Assembly: GCA_026709085.1 (NCBI GenBank)
Contig: JAPOTR010000054.1
Location: 1 to 64,000 of the forward strand
DNA length: 64,000 bases
Direction of reading: 5' to 3'
Source: Cyanobacteria bacterium MAG CAR3_bin_5
GTDB taxonomy: Bacteria > Cyanobacteriota > Cyanobacteriia > PCC-6307 > Cyanobiaceae
Part shown: piece by piece, positions 53,453 through 62,892 of the stretch
Numbering within the stretch: position 1 is the stretch's first letter
How the letters are laid out: each line of letters opens with the position of its first letter
Notes under the pieces: model-generated
Told to the model about the DNA's origin: nothing
The model's database searches: none
Seen by the model: only the letters and a program-made list of their open reading frames with translations
Translations under genes and position numbers: made by a program

Positions 53453-56400
53453 TTAACATTCACGGGGGCAGCGTCGAGACCGCGGTTGGCGTCGCGGCTG
53501 CTGCTGCCCCATCCACTGCCGGGTGCGGCCAGGACGACGCGATAGGTTAAAAGTATCCCAGCAGAGTACATTCTTTTTTGTCTGATACTCTGGATCAAGA
53601 GAGGAAGCGAACTCAGTCAAAAGTCCTTCGTTCAGACCCCAGCGCCATAATGGATGTCTAATAATAACCCAAGGACGCCGCGATCCTAGTCGAAAAGCAT
53701 AGATTTTATCAGAGCTATTAGGAATAGGATACTCTTTTCTACTATCAGATTTGTCTTCATTCCAGAGCTTCAGAGTGTCTTCTCGAAGTCTCAAGGCCGT
53801 CTCCGGCCACTGTTGCAGGGGCGACCAACTAAAATCACCATCAAGACCACATTGCCAGGAAGAATCCGTAAAAGATCGCAAGTAGGCAAGGCCCAGCCGC
53901 CAGTCCAGGAGACCATGGAGATTTTGATTATCGTAAGATTTCAGACAACGATAACAGGCTTCCTGACACTTGCTTTGATGGTTTTCTGTGGCCCATTCCT
54001 CAGCTTGATTGTTGAGAATATAACTCAACACCTTTAAGATGGGAGGCAAATCACCATGGCCAAGCCAATCGCTAAATCCAGCTCCATTAACATGCTCATC
54101 GACAATTTGAAGCATTGGAAGCTTTCCCTTTTCTTGGTGTCGGAATAGACGGGGTTCAACTGCCTGAAGGGAACGAAGCTCGATATCTAAATAGCGAGTA
54201 GCTGCGGAAATAAGAATCTCAGAAGCTGAAATTGCTGCAGCGCGGATTCCCTGCCAGTAATGTTTTCCTGACAAAGGCTTTGAGTTCGATTTAGATGAGT
54301 TTCTCTGTTCAAGATATGGAACATCTTCATCATCTCCGAGATAAGAAATAGCTAGATTCGAATTCATTTTTTGTGGCAAAAGATATAATCCGTCTGTGAC
54401 TCGTGGTGCAGCTAGATAAATTGATTTTTCAATAATCTCTTGAGATTTTGGAGAAGAAGTCTCATCATTAAGGATTTTTAATTTCTGAACGTCTGATAAG
54501 ATACGCTTATCAATGGCCTGAGCCTTAAGAGGTGATTCATTGGAGGAACTGCGGCCTTTGCTCATTACGCCATTCTGCCAAGATAGAGAAAATCCTTGTT
54601 TGCCAGTACCTTGATTGAGGCGATACACAATGGTAGAATCACTGGTGGTAAGAGATATCTTGGCTGTACGAACAGTTTTCTCTGGGTCATCATAACATTT
54701 TTCCTTCCAACTATCAGACTCAGGTGGCTTGCTATCTGCGCAGAGAGAGTTGCTAGAGCTACCTGGTAGGCGTTCGACTGATTTTGTCTGTGGCTTGAAG
54801 TCAGTACGGAACGCAGCAGGCTCCAGGCACCATTTAGGATGCCAATCGCGTAAAGGACTCTTATTTTGGCAACTGGGACACTCAATCACGCTCTCGTCTG
54901 CTTTGTCACCAATATCTTTCCAGGCCCAGCATTTCGGACATTGACCAAGCCTAAACAGGCGATCCCAAGGATTATCTGATAGGGTCTGCGGTTCAGGCTT
55001 ACCTCGATTACCAGAGAAACTAAAACCAATTCTAGGAGTTAAGCCAATACAGCGATGATCTTTTTTATCATGAATCAATACATTACCAGGAGCATACTCA
55101 TAGATCGCAACTTCTAGATCACGGCTAAGACTTTCTGTTGGCTCAGTACTATTTTTACTTTTGCCAAGCACAAGCTCGCGTACTCGAGTTGGTAAACCAT
55201 ACATGGGAAGAAGTCCATAGTTGGCTAAGTGAGCAGCTAGTCCAACAGTGTTTCCTCCAATTACTTCTTTATGTTCAACAATTTCCTGCCAAAGACTCTC
55301 ACTAGATCTAGATGATAGAGAATTATCAAAATTACTAGAATTTCCTCGTTTTATAGCATCAAGCGTGTGTTTAATCTTTATCTGAACATCAGAGAACTGA
55401 AGAGCTTCATGAAGCCACTGCTTCCACTTCTCTAATAGTTCTGTGTTTTTCAGTATAGCTGCTGGAATGAAGTCACCGTGAACGTCCACAGGCTTAACCA
55501 AGTCTCCCAACCAAAAACCTCCTGTCTCATCACGGTGGCTTTGTTCAAGCTGTCGAAAAGCTGCAACCAATTGATCTTTGCAGACTAAACGTTCAGCGAT
55601 ACGCGGCAGGCGTTTTACCAGAAAGGGTAGTGGTGGAGCATCTCCAGTGATGGCTTCAGGATGACGAAAATAGTGCAGGTCATGGCTACGAGAACGGCAA
55701 AGAGTGAGCACAAAGCAAAAGGCCTGACCACGGCGACCAGCACGCCCTACCCGCTGCTGGTAATTAAACCGTTGAGGAGGCATATTGGCTTGCACAATGG
55801 CTTCAAGGGGGCTAATATCAATTCCCACTTCCATGGTTGTGGTCACAGATAGCATCTCAATATCTTGGGGTTTGAGCGGATGACAATTCTGATCAGGCAG
55901 TTGGATACCTTTGAAATTCCGCTGCCTAGAAGCAGGATCAATGGTCTGTCCCGTCAACTCCTCACAGCGAAGCCGGAAGATGCCATTTTCTTGAGAACGG
56001 CTGCGGCCTAAACGACGAGCCAAGAAGTTATCGCGCTGTAAATCCTCACAACACCCTGTCTGGTTAGAAGGCAGCCGTGTGCCACAGCGTGTACAGACAT
56101 CTAAGCCTCGGTGCAAGTGAATTCTTCGACAATTATTGCAGCGCCAGTACGGATCACTATTCTTAGTAGTTCTAAAAGCTATTTTGTTAAGATCAATATA
56201 ATCAAAGTTTTCAGTATAGTAACCATAGCGACGCATTGTTTTTTGCATATCTGTGAAAAGATCTTTATGATCTTTATTCAGATTCTGTGCAAAGATTTGA
56301 ATTAGCTTAGCTAGATAAGAACGTCCTCTTGTTATTTCTGCTAATGTAATTTTCTTAGTTTTCTCATATCGAGAAGGAGTAAAACGGTAATTATCTGTAT

Positions 56401-59400
56401 AAATTCGCATCCATGATGCTGCTTTATCTAGTTCTATTAACTCTTCATTTAATTCTCTTTTATTAAAATCTTTAGGTAATTGTGGAAGTGGAATAGGATA
56501 AGCAAGACCAGTGGCCTCAAGAGCAAAATAGGTTTTGTTAAATACGATATCACCAATTCTTTCACAAACTTTATTTAAAAATTGTTTGCAAAGATCTTGA
56601 TACTCATCTTGATCTGTTGCTTGAGAATCTTCTAGAGACCATTGAAAATGATCATGATTCTCACTAAAAAATTCCCACCAATCAAAACTTCTAGAATCTG
56701 ATCTAGGTTGAGATAATTTTAATCTGTCAACTCCACGCTCACAAAATGGATGAATACCAAGTTTAATAAGCTCAGTAAGAAAGGATTTAACTTCTTTTTC
56801 TATAGACTCTAATTTTGGAGGCTCTAATTCAAGAATTGATCCTAAAGGAATGATTCGTAACGATTGCTGAAGATTCTTGGCTTCTAAATTTGTCTTTTTA
56901 CTTTTAAGAAAATCAACGTACTCTTCATCATTTTTATGGCGCATAATTTTATTTTCGTAATCTTCTATCTCATTTTGTAATCGTTCATTAGTTGGTTGAT
57001 TGCGTATAACTTTCAGAAGAGTCTCTCGCAACACATCACGGTGATGCAGTTGCTCAACACCCAAGGCTGTGCGAGCTGCTGCTTGGCGGCTATCTGAGAA
57101 GCTAACCAGGCGAGCCTTTCTACTATCTCCATCTTTAGCTAGCACACCATATAATTCACTGGCCAAGAGTTGGGTAACTCTTCCTAAACCTGAACGCTGA
57201 GACTGAAGAGGAGAAAACTGACTTAGTGGAGGCTGGTAGTTACCCCTTTTTACTCGCTTAGGTCCATAGTCAATTTCACAACGTGGACAGCGGCAAGGCA
57301 TATGGCTACCAGGACTTTTGTTAGTTACTCCTCTGTGCTTATTGCTTAGATCTCTTGTAAAAAGATATCCTGGCTGACGTAGTTTTTCGGAATCTTCTTC
57401 CTTAAATACTATTCCATTCCTAGGATCTATCCAGGATGGCTCCCATTTTTCCTGCTGATTTTCACTATCATTAGGAAGAATTTGCTTATTATCATCTTTT
57501 GGCCAAAATATCACATAACTATCATAGATATACTCCTCAAATCCATTGGAGATTGATAAATCAGGTAATGATTCTATATCTTCTTCATTTGGAAGTAATT
57601 CTGCAATAACATTATCTGTTGGATATTGTTTTTCGTCTGCGCGAACACCGCCAATAAAACATTCACCACAGCATTCGCAGCTCAGCAATTCAAACTGTCG
57701 TACTGAATGAATACTGCCATCACGATCCAGAGCATGGCGCGTTGTGCCAGTGCGCTCGACTGAGAGTTCCCCTTGCCAGCGTTGTGGCTTTTTCTCGGAG
57801 CGCCAAGCTGGGGGCACCACATCCACAAAGAGTCCTTGGGGAACTCTAAAGAAAGTGTGGAGGCGGAAACGGGGCACAGGCCAGAGTTTCTCCTGGCGCA
57901 ACTTGCGCAGTTTCTTACCTGTGTTACCACTATGGTCAGCAGCACTAACTACGGCAGTGAGGAGACGCATGTTGCGCTCAACTTTTAAAGGTGGCCAACC
58001 ATGATTTAGCCAACAACGCTCAAAAATCTCGTCAAGCGATGTTGCAACAACTGAATCATCATTGCGACAACAAGCTTTTTCAAAAGCACAGCCAACAGCA
58101 CTGGCCAACCACTCCCAACGCTCCTCCAAGCGATCCCAATTTGGAACGTGAAGTGCATCAAGAAATGCTGTAAGATCTTCTCGATAATTCTCAAAACCTG
58201 GCTCTGGCAGAATGTTATCCTCATTCTCATCTATTTTCCATGGCGTATCCTTCAAGACATCAATTGTCTTATCAAGATCAGTTGCATCAAATGAAAGATC
58301 AGGATGCTCTTCATCTTTAGCATACTTATCCTTGCCTGTAACAATAGCCTCAATCCAGTCTTCTCGGACAGATCCTCTGCCTAAGCCAAAATCGGCAAAG
58401 GCATCGTACAAGTAGTTCAGACTTACTTCCTTTCCACTGGCATCATTTTCATCAACAGGTAAAGAGGCGCTGGATGCCAACAAACGCAGTTGATGGTGAC
58501 GCTCAGGCTGGTCAAGACCCAAACGCACGAAGAGAAGGCGCAATAGATACATGAATTCGGTGCCTGCACTGCCCCGTTGCAGGTGAAGTTCATCGATTAC
58601 GAGTGTGAAGCGGTTGCGTGGATCATTCTCAAGCCATTCCCGTGTTTTCTCCAACATGCAGGCCTCCGTTTTCCGACTCAACATGGCGTTTAGCATACTG
58701 ATGTTGGTCACCAAAATATCGGGTGGAGACTCTTGCATGTCCCAGCGCGTAACCATCTCTGCACCATCCAACGCTGGAAAAGCAAAAGCTTTATCCTGAA
58801 TTTCTTTATCCTGAATTTCCTGAGAATGGCCAAGACCGACCTGTTGATCTGAAGAGATATTGGCTTCTCTGCGGATGGCCGACTCCAGATCGTCAAGTCT
58901 GGATAGCTCAATGATTACATTCTCAATACGGTTTTTTCTTGAATTGGCAACAGAATTTTTCCATTTGGAAAGTGTGCGGTTATCATCACAACCTTTAATC
59001 CTGTCTCTGAGCCTTTCTGCTCCCTCACCGTGACGGAGATTGCGTAGGGCTTTCTCATGTTCAAGTAAGTATGCAGGACCGCCTTTTGTTTTACCAGTGT
59101 AGCGACCAAAGAAGATGCGATTACCATTGAGATGTCGGTCAAGGGTATCCCGTGCATTTTGAGAATCCAACGCCATACGTAAGCGCGTCATCTGGTCTTC
59201 CACCAAAGCATTCATGGGATAGAGAATTAGAGCACGAATGGCTGCAGGGCGCTGTTCACCTTGTCTCTGTTCATGGTCTTTGTAATCATTCCACTGAAGG
59301 CCATTCTGAATACCTTCTTTAAGTTTATACTCCCCTTTGGGATTTCCCTTCGCCATAGGCTGACCATCCTTGCCACGCCACCAACGATTCTCTGAGCTAA

Positions 59401-59896
59401 GGTAGCCAGACTCTGGCCTGGGCCACCCTCCCTGATCACGAGTGGCCTCCTCAACGATTGATGCCAGAATCGGCAGTAGGAAGGCCTCGGTTTTCCCTGA
59501 CCCCGTGCCAGAGGTGACGATGCCAGCGTGACCATCACGCACCCCTCGTTTCAGCATTGTTACCTGATGGCTGTAGGGACGATAGAGGTCTCCACGCTCA
59601 TCACGGTCCATGAGGCCACAGCCGATCAGATCCACAAAGGCGCGTCGTGCTTTTAGCGACAGGCCTGCCAGAACCGCATCTTCCCCTTCCTCGGTCACGA
59701 GATCCTCGAAGCTGCGCCCATCTGTCTCCCAGGAAGGCAGTGGCTCAAGCAGTGGACTGGTACAGAGCGTACCAGTCTCCATGAGCAAACTTCGGCGCTC
59801 GTCCCTGATCTCTGCTGGCTCAAGCCTGGAGGCTGTGTCCAGGTAGCTGAGATAGAAGGCGCGGATGCGGGAGAAGGCGCCAATGGGATCATGCAT
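53453..59896 (-). CDS. Very large DEAD/DEAH-box helicase with zinc clusters and DUF1998-like C-terminus
   Basis: A 2147-residue SF2 helicase. Walker A is GIVTSGTGSGKTEAFLLP (about 125-142), motif II is LVIDELHLQRG (about 432-442), motif III LLASSASLP (about 472-480). The second motor half, with MEVGIDISPLEAIVQANMPP and NYQQRVGRAGRRGQ, appears only near residue 1350, so some 850 residues lie between. Cysteine pairs that could bind zinc occur near 738 (CECCGEC), 868 (CRCPRC), 1255 (CNNC with CTRC) and 1655 (CPKC with CPSC). A DUF1998-like CQEACYRCLKSYDNQNLHGL is near 1978. The ends are GC-rich, the middle strongly AT-rich. The start overlaps the upstream gene by 8 bases. Confidence 0.85.
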   Translation of the reverse strand: MHDPIGAFSRIRAFYLSYLDTASRLEPAEIRDERRSLLMETGTLCTSPLLEPLPSWETDGRSFEDLVTEEGEDAVLAGLSLKARRAFVDLIGCGLMDRDERGDLYRPYSHQVTMLKRGVRDGHAGIVTSGTGSGKTEAFLLPILASIVEEATRDQGGWPRPESGYLSSENRWWRGKDGQPMAKGNPKGEYKLKEGIQNGLQWNDYKDHEQRQGEQRPAAIRALILYPMNALVEDQMTRLRMALDSQNARDTLDRHLNGNRIFFGRYTGKTKGGPAYLLEHEKALRNLRHGEGAERLRDRIKGCDDNRTLSKWKNSVANSRKNRIENVIIELSRLDDLESAIRREANISSDQQVGLGHSQEIQDKEIQDKAFAFPALDGAEMVTRWDMQESPPDILVTNISMLNAMLSRKTEACMLEKTREWLENDPRNRFTLVIDELHLQRGSAGTEFMYLLRLLFVRLGLDQPERHHQLRLLASSASLPVDENDASGKEVSLNYLYDAFADFGLGRGSVREDWIEAIVTGKDKYAKDEEHPDLSFDATDLDKTIDVLKDTPWKIDENEDNILPEPGFENYREDLTAFLDALHVPNWDRLEERWEWLASAVGCAFEKACCRNDDSVVATSLDEIFERCWLNHGWPPLKVERNMRLLTAVVSAADHSGNTGKKLRKLRQEKLWPVPRFRLHTFFRVPQGLFVDVVPPAWRSEKKPQRWQGELSVERTGTTRHALDRDGSIHSVRQFELLSCECCGECFIGGVRADEKQYPTDNVIAELLPNEEDIESLPDLSISNGFEEYIYDSYVIFWPKDDNKQILPNDSENQQEKWEPSWIDPRNGIVFKEEDSEKLRQPGYLFTRDLSNKHRGVTNKSPGSHMPCRCPRCEIDYGPKRVKRGNYQPPLSQFSPLQSQRSGLGRVTQLLASELYGVLAKDGDSRKARLVSFSDSRQAAARTALGVEQLHHRDVLRETLLKVIRNQPTNERLQNEIEDYENKIMRHKNDEEYVDFLKSKKTNLEAKNLQQSLRIIPLGSILELEPPKLESIEKEVKSFLTELIKLGIHPFCERGVDRLKLSQPRSDSRSFDWWEFFSENHDHFQWSLEDSQATDQDEYQDLCKQFLNKVCERIGDIVFNKTYFALEATGLAYPIPLPQLPKDFNKRELNEELIELDKAASWMRIYTDNYRFTPSRYEKTKKITLAEITRGRSYLAKLIQIFAQNLNKDHKDLFTDMQKTMRRYGYYTENFDYIDLNKIAFRTTKNSDPYWRCNNCRRIHLHRGLDVCTRCGTRLPSNQTGCCEDLQRDNFLARRLGRSRSQENGIFRLRCEELTGQTIDPASRQRNFKGIQLPDQNCHPLKPQDIEMLSVTTTMEVGIDISPLEAIVQANMPPQRFNYQQRVGRAGRRGQAFCFVLTLCRSRSHDLHYFRHPEAITGDAPPLPFLVKRLPRIAERLVCKDQLVAAFRQLEQSHRDETGGFWLGDLVKPVDVHGDFIPAAILKNTELLEKWKQWLHEALQFSDVQIKIKHTLDAIKRGNSSNFDNSLSSRSSESLWQEIVEHKEVIGGNTVGLAAHLANYGLLPMYGLPTRVRELVLGKSKNSTEPTESLSRDLEVAIYEYAPGNVLIHDKKDHRCIGLTPRIGFSFSGNRGKPEPQTLSDNPWDRLFRLGQCPKCWAWKDIGDKADESVIECPSCQNKSPLRDWHPKWCLEPAAFRTDFKPQTKSVERLPGSSSNSLCADSKPPESDSWKEKCYDDPEKTVRTAKISLTTSDSTIVYRLNQGTGKQGFSLSWQNGVMSKGRSSSNESPLKAQAIDKRILSDVQKLKILNDETSSPKSQEIIEKSIYLAAPRVTDGLYLLPQKMNSNLAISYLGDDEDVPYLEQRNSSKSNSKPLSGKHYWQGIRAAAISASEILISAATRYLDIELRSLQAVEPRLFRHQEKGKLPMLQIVDEHVNGAGFSDWLGHGDLPPILKVLSYILNNQAEEWATENHQSKCQEACYRCLKSYDNQNLHGLLDWRLGLAYLRSFTDSSWQCGLDGDFSWSPLQQWPETALRLREDTLKLWNEDKSDSRKEYPIPNSSDKIYAFRLGSRRPWVIIRHPLWRWGLNEGLLTEFASSLDPEYQTKKNVLCWDTFNLSRRPGRTRQWMGQQQPRRQPRSRRCPREC
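58789..58818. repeat. 15-base perfect tandem duplication in the helicase gene
   Basis: CTTTATCCTGAATTT occurs twice in direct succession. On the coding strand it doubles the five residues EIQDK in frame near residue 360 of the helicase. Confidence 0.9.
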
Positions 59897-62714
59897 GGGG
59901 ACGGGGACTAGAATTGATCAAGGGGATTTCAGCCTCGTCTCGGATCATAGCACCTGTGTCTTGATCAAACCAATAGGAGTAGGTGTGCTGCTCCCGCCTG
60001 CTTGGTAGGGTAGGGCCTGGCAGTTGCCGCCCCTTCAGGGCTGCAAAGCGGCCAATCGGCAGGGGCAAGTAGGCGTCAGCATCGTAGAAACGCTCGATCA
60101 GTGGCCTCTGCCGATCAGGGAAGCCAAAGGGCCAGAGCCCGTTAGTGGCGCCATGGATGCAATGCAACGCAGCACGGTTCCGATGACAGGACACGAACGG
60201 GCCATATCCATCATCGGGACTGTGCCATCGAGTTTGTCCGAACCCGCGTTCCCGGCGAATTACCGCTTGGCTGGGACTGGCCCTATCGTCATCCTGAAAG
60301 CGCTGCCCCGGTGGCTGAGAGTAGTCCAGGTGGCTTTCCCTGCGGGCTCCACAAAGCTGCTCCTCATGGAAGTAGGTATCCCTGGCAGAGCGGGGCCAAT
60401 CCCGGCCATCACATGTTCTGGGTTCCACCATCCAAGGCGGGGCGCCGTCCAAATCTTCAACCCAGTCCTCCTGAGCTACCAAGGGCAGACCACTAAACTC
60501 AGCTAGCAAATATATCTCACCACAAAAACGCCAGCCGCGGGGTAACCAAGCGCAGGCTGGGTCTACAGGTTTGACGGCCATCTCAAGTTCCATAGCAAGG
60601 GCCAGCAACTTCTGCAAACCAGCAACGGATAGCAGGCCAACCACTTGCGCCCCCATCGGACTTGTTCGGACTAGACGGGGATCAATGGGCTGCAGATTCC
60701 ACTGCCCACTCTTCTCCAGTCCCTCCTCCAGCCATCCACCTTCACACCAGGCTCGCAGCAAGCCTTCATAAAACAGTGGCCACGGAGAGGACATCCCACC
60801 CAGTTGGCGATAGAGCTGCTGAAATTCCCGGCGCTTGATGCCCGGGCGACGCTGGAATACCGCACAGAGTGCGTCAAGTATCTGCTGTTCAAACTGTGGG
60901 TTAACCATTGAGTTACCATTGCTCAACAACTGCTTGGCTTTGTCTGTAGAAGTATGACCCAGGTCAAAATCTCCAGGCTTGGACATTTCCAAGTTGATGG
61001 GTCCCAGCTTGCAGCCCCAGTCTTCCCGATAAGCAATGGGCTGAGAGCGTTTAAGCTGTACGTAAGAAGAAATGTTCTTCAACTGAAACGTGCTCTCCTG
61101 ATCGGAGACGTCCGTAAAAGAAGCCACGATCCTTGCTGCTCCTGGCTGAAAAGCGGTTTTCTTCCGGCTGTCCTCTGATGGGTTCCATATCTCTGGATTG
61201 CCCTGGTCTGGGATGTAGGATATTGGAGACTCCTCTTGGGGGACAGAAAGGTTGATGGCCTGTGCTGGTTGTCTAAATTGCACGCGCACACTTGGCAAGC
61301 CCAGCCCCCTCGCCAAGAAACCACCTTGAACCCGGAGACCTCTCCTGAGGGTGAGCCTTGGAGGTGGATCTGTGTCATCTGGAGCCGCGCCAGATGTAGC
61401 AAATGTTTTGAGTTTCCTGGCAGTCGCATCAAAATCCCTGATGCAGATCCACCCTTCTTTCTCAAGATCGAAACTATCAATCTCTATCCCGCCGAATTTA
61501 TTTAGGAAAGCCTCACAGTTCTCTTCAAAGAGCACTACATGGCTGGGCCTTTGCTCCGCTGAAAGGCTCAGTAGCAGTCGCGGACAACGGAGGTCAGGAT
61601 CTAGTTCAAATGGCAGCAACCCCCGGTTGATTAGGGGATGGAGCCTGGTGATCGGGGACTTCTCACGGTCAATGGCAAGGCTACCCCCTTCAAAAGCAGC
61701 ATACTGAGGATCCAAATCGTTGGGAATCAGCAAGGGTTGTTCATTCAGTTTCTCACACCACCCCTTACCCGGCTCCTCATGCCAGCCATTCCGCTCAAGC
61801 TGGGGAATTCCATCTGCGAGAAGTAACACCCCCAGCAGATCACCGTATGAGCAAAGGATCAATGGCCCAAAACACAGAGCTTGATCCAGCGATTTACCGT
61901 TTACCGCTTGGAGATCCCGAATGACCCGATCAATGACCCGATCTAGGAATAAGCTGAACCCAGTTTCAGCATCAGGTTTCTTATTCAGTGCTTGTTGCCA
62001 CTTGTTGAGCTCTTTTTTGAAGTCCTTACTGAACTCCCTTTCAGCAAGAAGATCCCTAATCAACTGGGGGTCACTGGCCTTCAGAGACTTTCTATGGCGT
62101 TGTTGCAGATTACGAAGGTGTTTCTGCAGCAAACGACAGTCTGCTAAGCGCGGAAAGGACAACCACCAGGAATGGGAAATTTTGCTTCGATAAGCGTCGA
62201 TTGGAGGTAGCTTTAGCTGCCGGTGCCGTTCACCTTCAAAGATTCCTTCTATGGTCAGCCACTCGCTAAGTTTTCCCCAGGCTTCAGTCAAACGCCTGAG
62301 CCCCTGGTGATCCTGATGATCAAAAACTGCTTCATAGCGAGCATGAAACTTTCCCTCCTGATCAGGATCCGGGTAGCCGTGGGCAATGAGACAGGTAAGC
62401 CAAAGGAAGGCGAAGAACGGAGGTTCTTCCGGCGCTGATGGTGTGTAGTGCTTCATCTGATGATTCAGTGCAAAGTCGGCTGGTGTACGATTTCGCAACT
62501 GTGCCGGCCGCTCAAGTGCCTGTATCAGTTTCTCTGCCATGGTTCGCGGGTTGCTTTGACGGTCCCCTGTTAGTTCAAGAAGATCTTCCTCTGAGGCGCG
62601 CAAACCTTGATCCGGGGAAGCATCTGCATCAGCCACAAAACAGAACCGCAAGAGTTGCCAATTCCATGCTTGGACATCCCACTGATGCCAGGCTTGTTGT
62701 GGTGTGTAAGCCAT
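59889..62714 (-). CDS. Unrecognised 941-residue protein, first gene of the helicase-methylase cassette
   Basis: I do not recognise this protein. From the ATG at 62714 it begins MAYTPQQAWHQWDVQAWNWQ. I see no P-loop, no PD-(D/E)xK triad, no phospholipase D H-x-K motif, no membrane helix and no zinc cluster. The N-terminal half is rich in charged helices (LQKHLRNLQQRHRKSLKASD) and contains a 12-base in-frame duplication giving DRVIDRVI. The middle has a beta-rich PRLTLRRGLRVQGGFLARGL. The C-terminal third has IKRREFQQLYRQLGG, which may be a winged helix, and ends in a tryptophan-tyrosine-rich YSYWFDQDTGAMIRDE. Overlap with the helicase start implies coupled translation and a shared function. 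Confidence 0.75.
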   Translation of the reverse strand: MAYTPQQAWHQWDVQAWNWQLLRFCFVADADASPDQGLRASEEDLLELTGDRQSNPRTMAEKLIQALERPAQLRNRTPADFALNHQMKHYTPSAPEEPPFFAFLWLTCLIAHGYPDPDQEGKFHARYEAVFDHQDHQGLRRLTEAWGKLSEWLTIEGIFEGERHRQLKLPPIDAYRSKISHSWWLSFPRLADCRLLQKHLRNLQQRHRKSLKASDPQLIRDLLAEREFSKDFKKELNKWQQALNKKPDAETGFSLFLDRVIDRVIRDLQAVNGKSLDQALCFGPLILCSYGDLLGVLLLADGIPQLERNGWHEEPGKGWCEKLNEQPLLIPNDLDPQYAAFEGGSLAIDREKSPITRLHPLINRGLLPFELDPDLRCPRLLLSLSAEQRPSHVVLFEENCEAFLNKFGGIEIDSFDLEKEGWICIRDFDATARKLKTFATSGAAPDDTDPPPRLTLRRGLRVQGGFLARGLGLPSVRVQFRQPAQAINLSVPQEESPISYIPDQGNPEIWNPSEDSRKKTAFQPGAARIVASFTDVSDQESTFQLKNISSYVQLKRSQPIAYREDWGCKLGPINLEMSKPGDFDLGHTSTDKAKQLLSNGNSMVNPQFEQQILDALCAVFQRRPGIKRREFQQLYRQLGGMSSPWPLFYEGLLRAWCEGGWLEEGLEKSGQWNLQPIDPRLVRTSPMGAQVVGLLSVAGLQKLLALAMELEMAVKPVDPACAWLPRGWRFCGEIYLLAEFSGLPLVAQEDWVEDLDGAPPWMVEPRTCDGRDWPRSARDTYFHEEQLCGARRESHLDYSQPPGQRFQDDDRASPSQAVIRRERGFGQTRWHSPDDGYGPFVSCHRNRAALHCIHGATNGLWPFGFPDRQRPLIERFYDADAYLPLPIGRFAALKGRQLPGPTLPSRREQHTYSYWFDQDTGAMIRDEAEIPLINSSPRPHA
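61921..61944. repeat. 12-base near-perfect tandem duplication in the 941-residue protein gene
   Basis: ATGACCCGATCA is followed by ATGACCCGATCT. It encodes the doubled DRVI in frame. Confidence 0.75.
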
Positions 62715-62892
62715 AACGCTGCAGAAGGGGGATAAGGTCAGCTTAAGTCCAAGCTCTAGCCCTGGCGTCCCGCAGGATACGGGCCTTGATTGAGGACGTG
62801 CCACTCCAGCGCCATGGTCCAGCATGGGAAGAGTCTCTCACTGCCCTATGGTGCCACCCGTCCCATCTCAATCCGCGCCAGAGGCACCGGCC

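Noticed and set aside
58789-58818. CRISPR-like repeat
   Set aside because: It is a single two-copy tandem duplication without spacers; no CRISPR array or cas gene is in the window.
50279-59896. Complete DISARM system
   Set aside because: A methylase and a helicase with a DUF1998-like end are present, but no phospholipase D (DrmC) or SNF2 (DrmD) gene is adjacent and the third gene matches neither.
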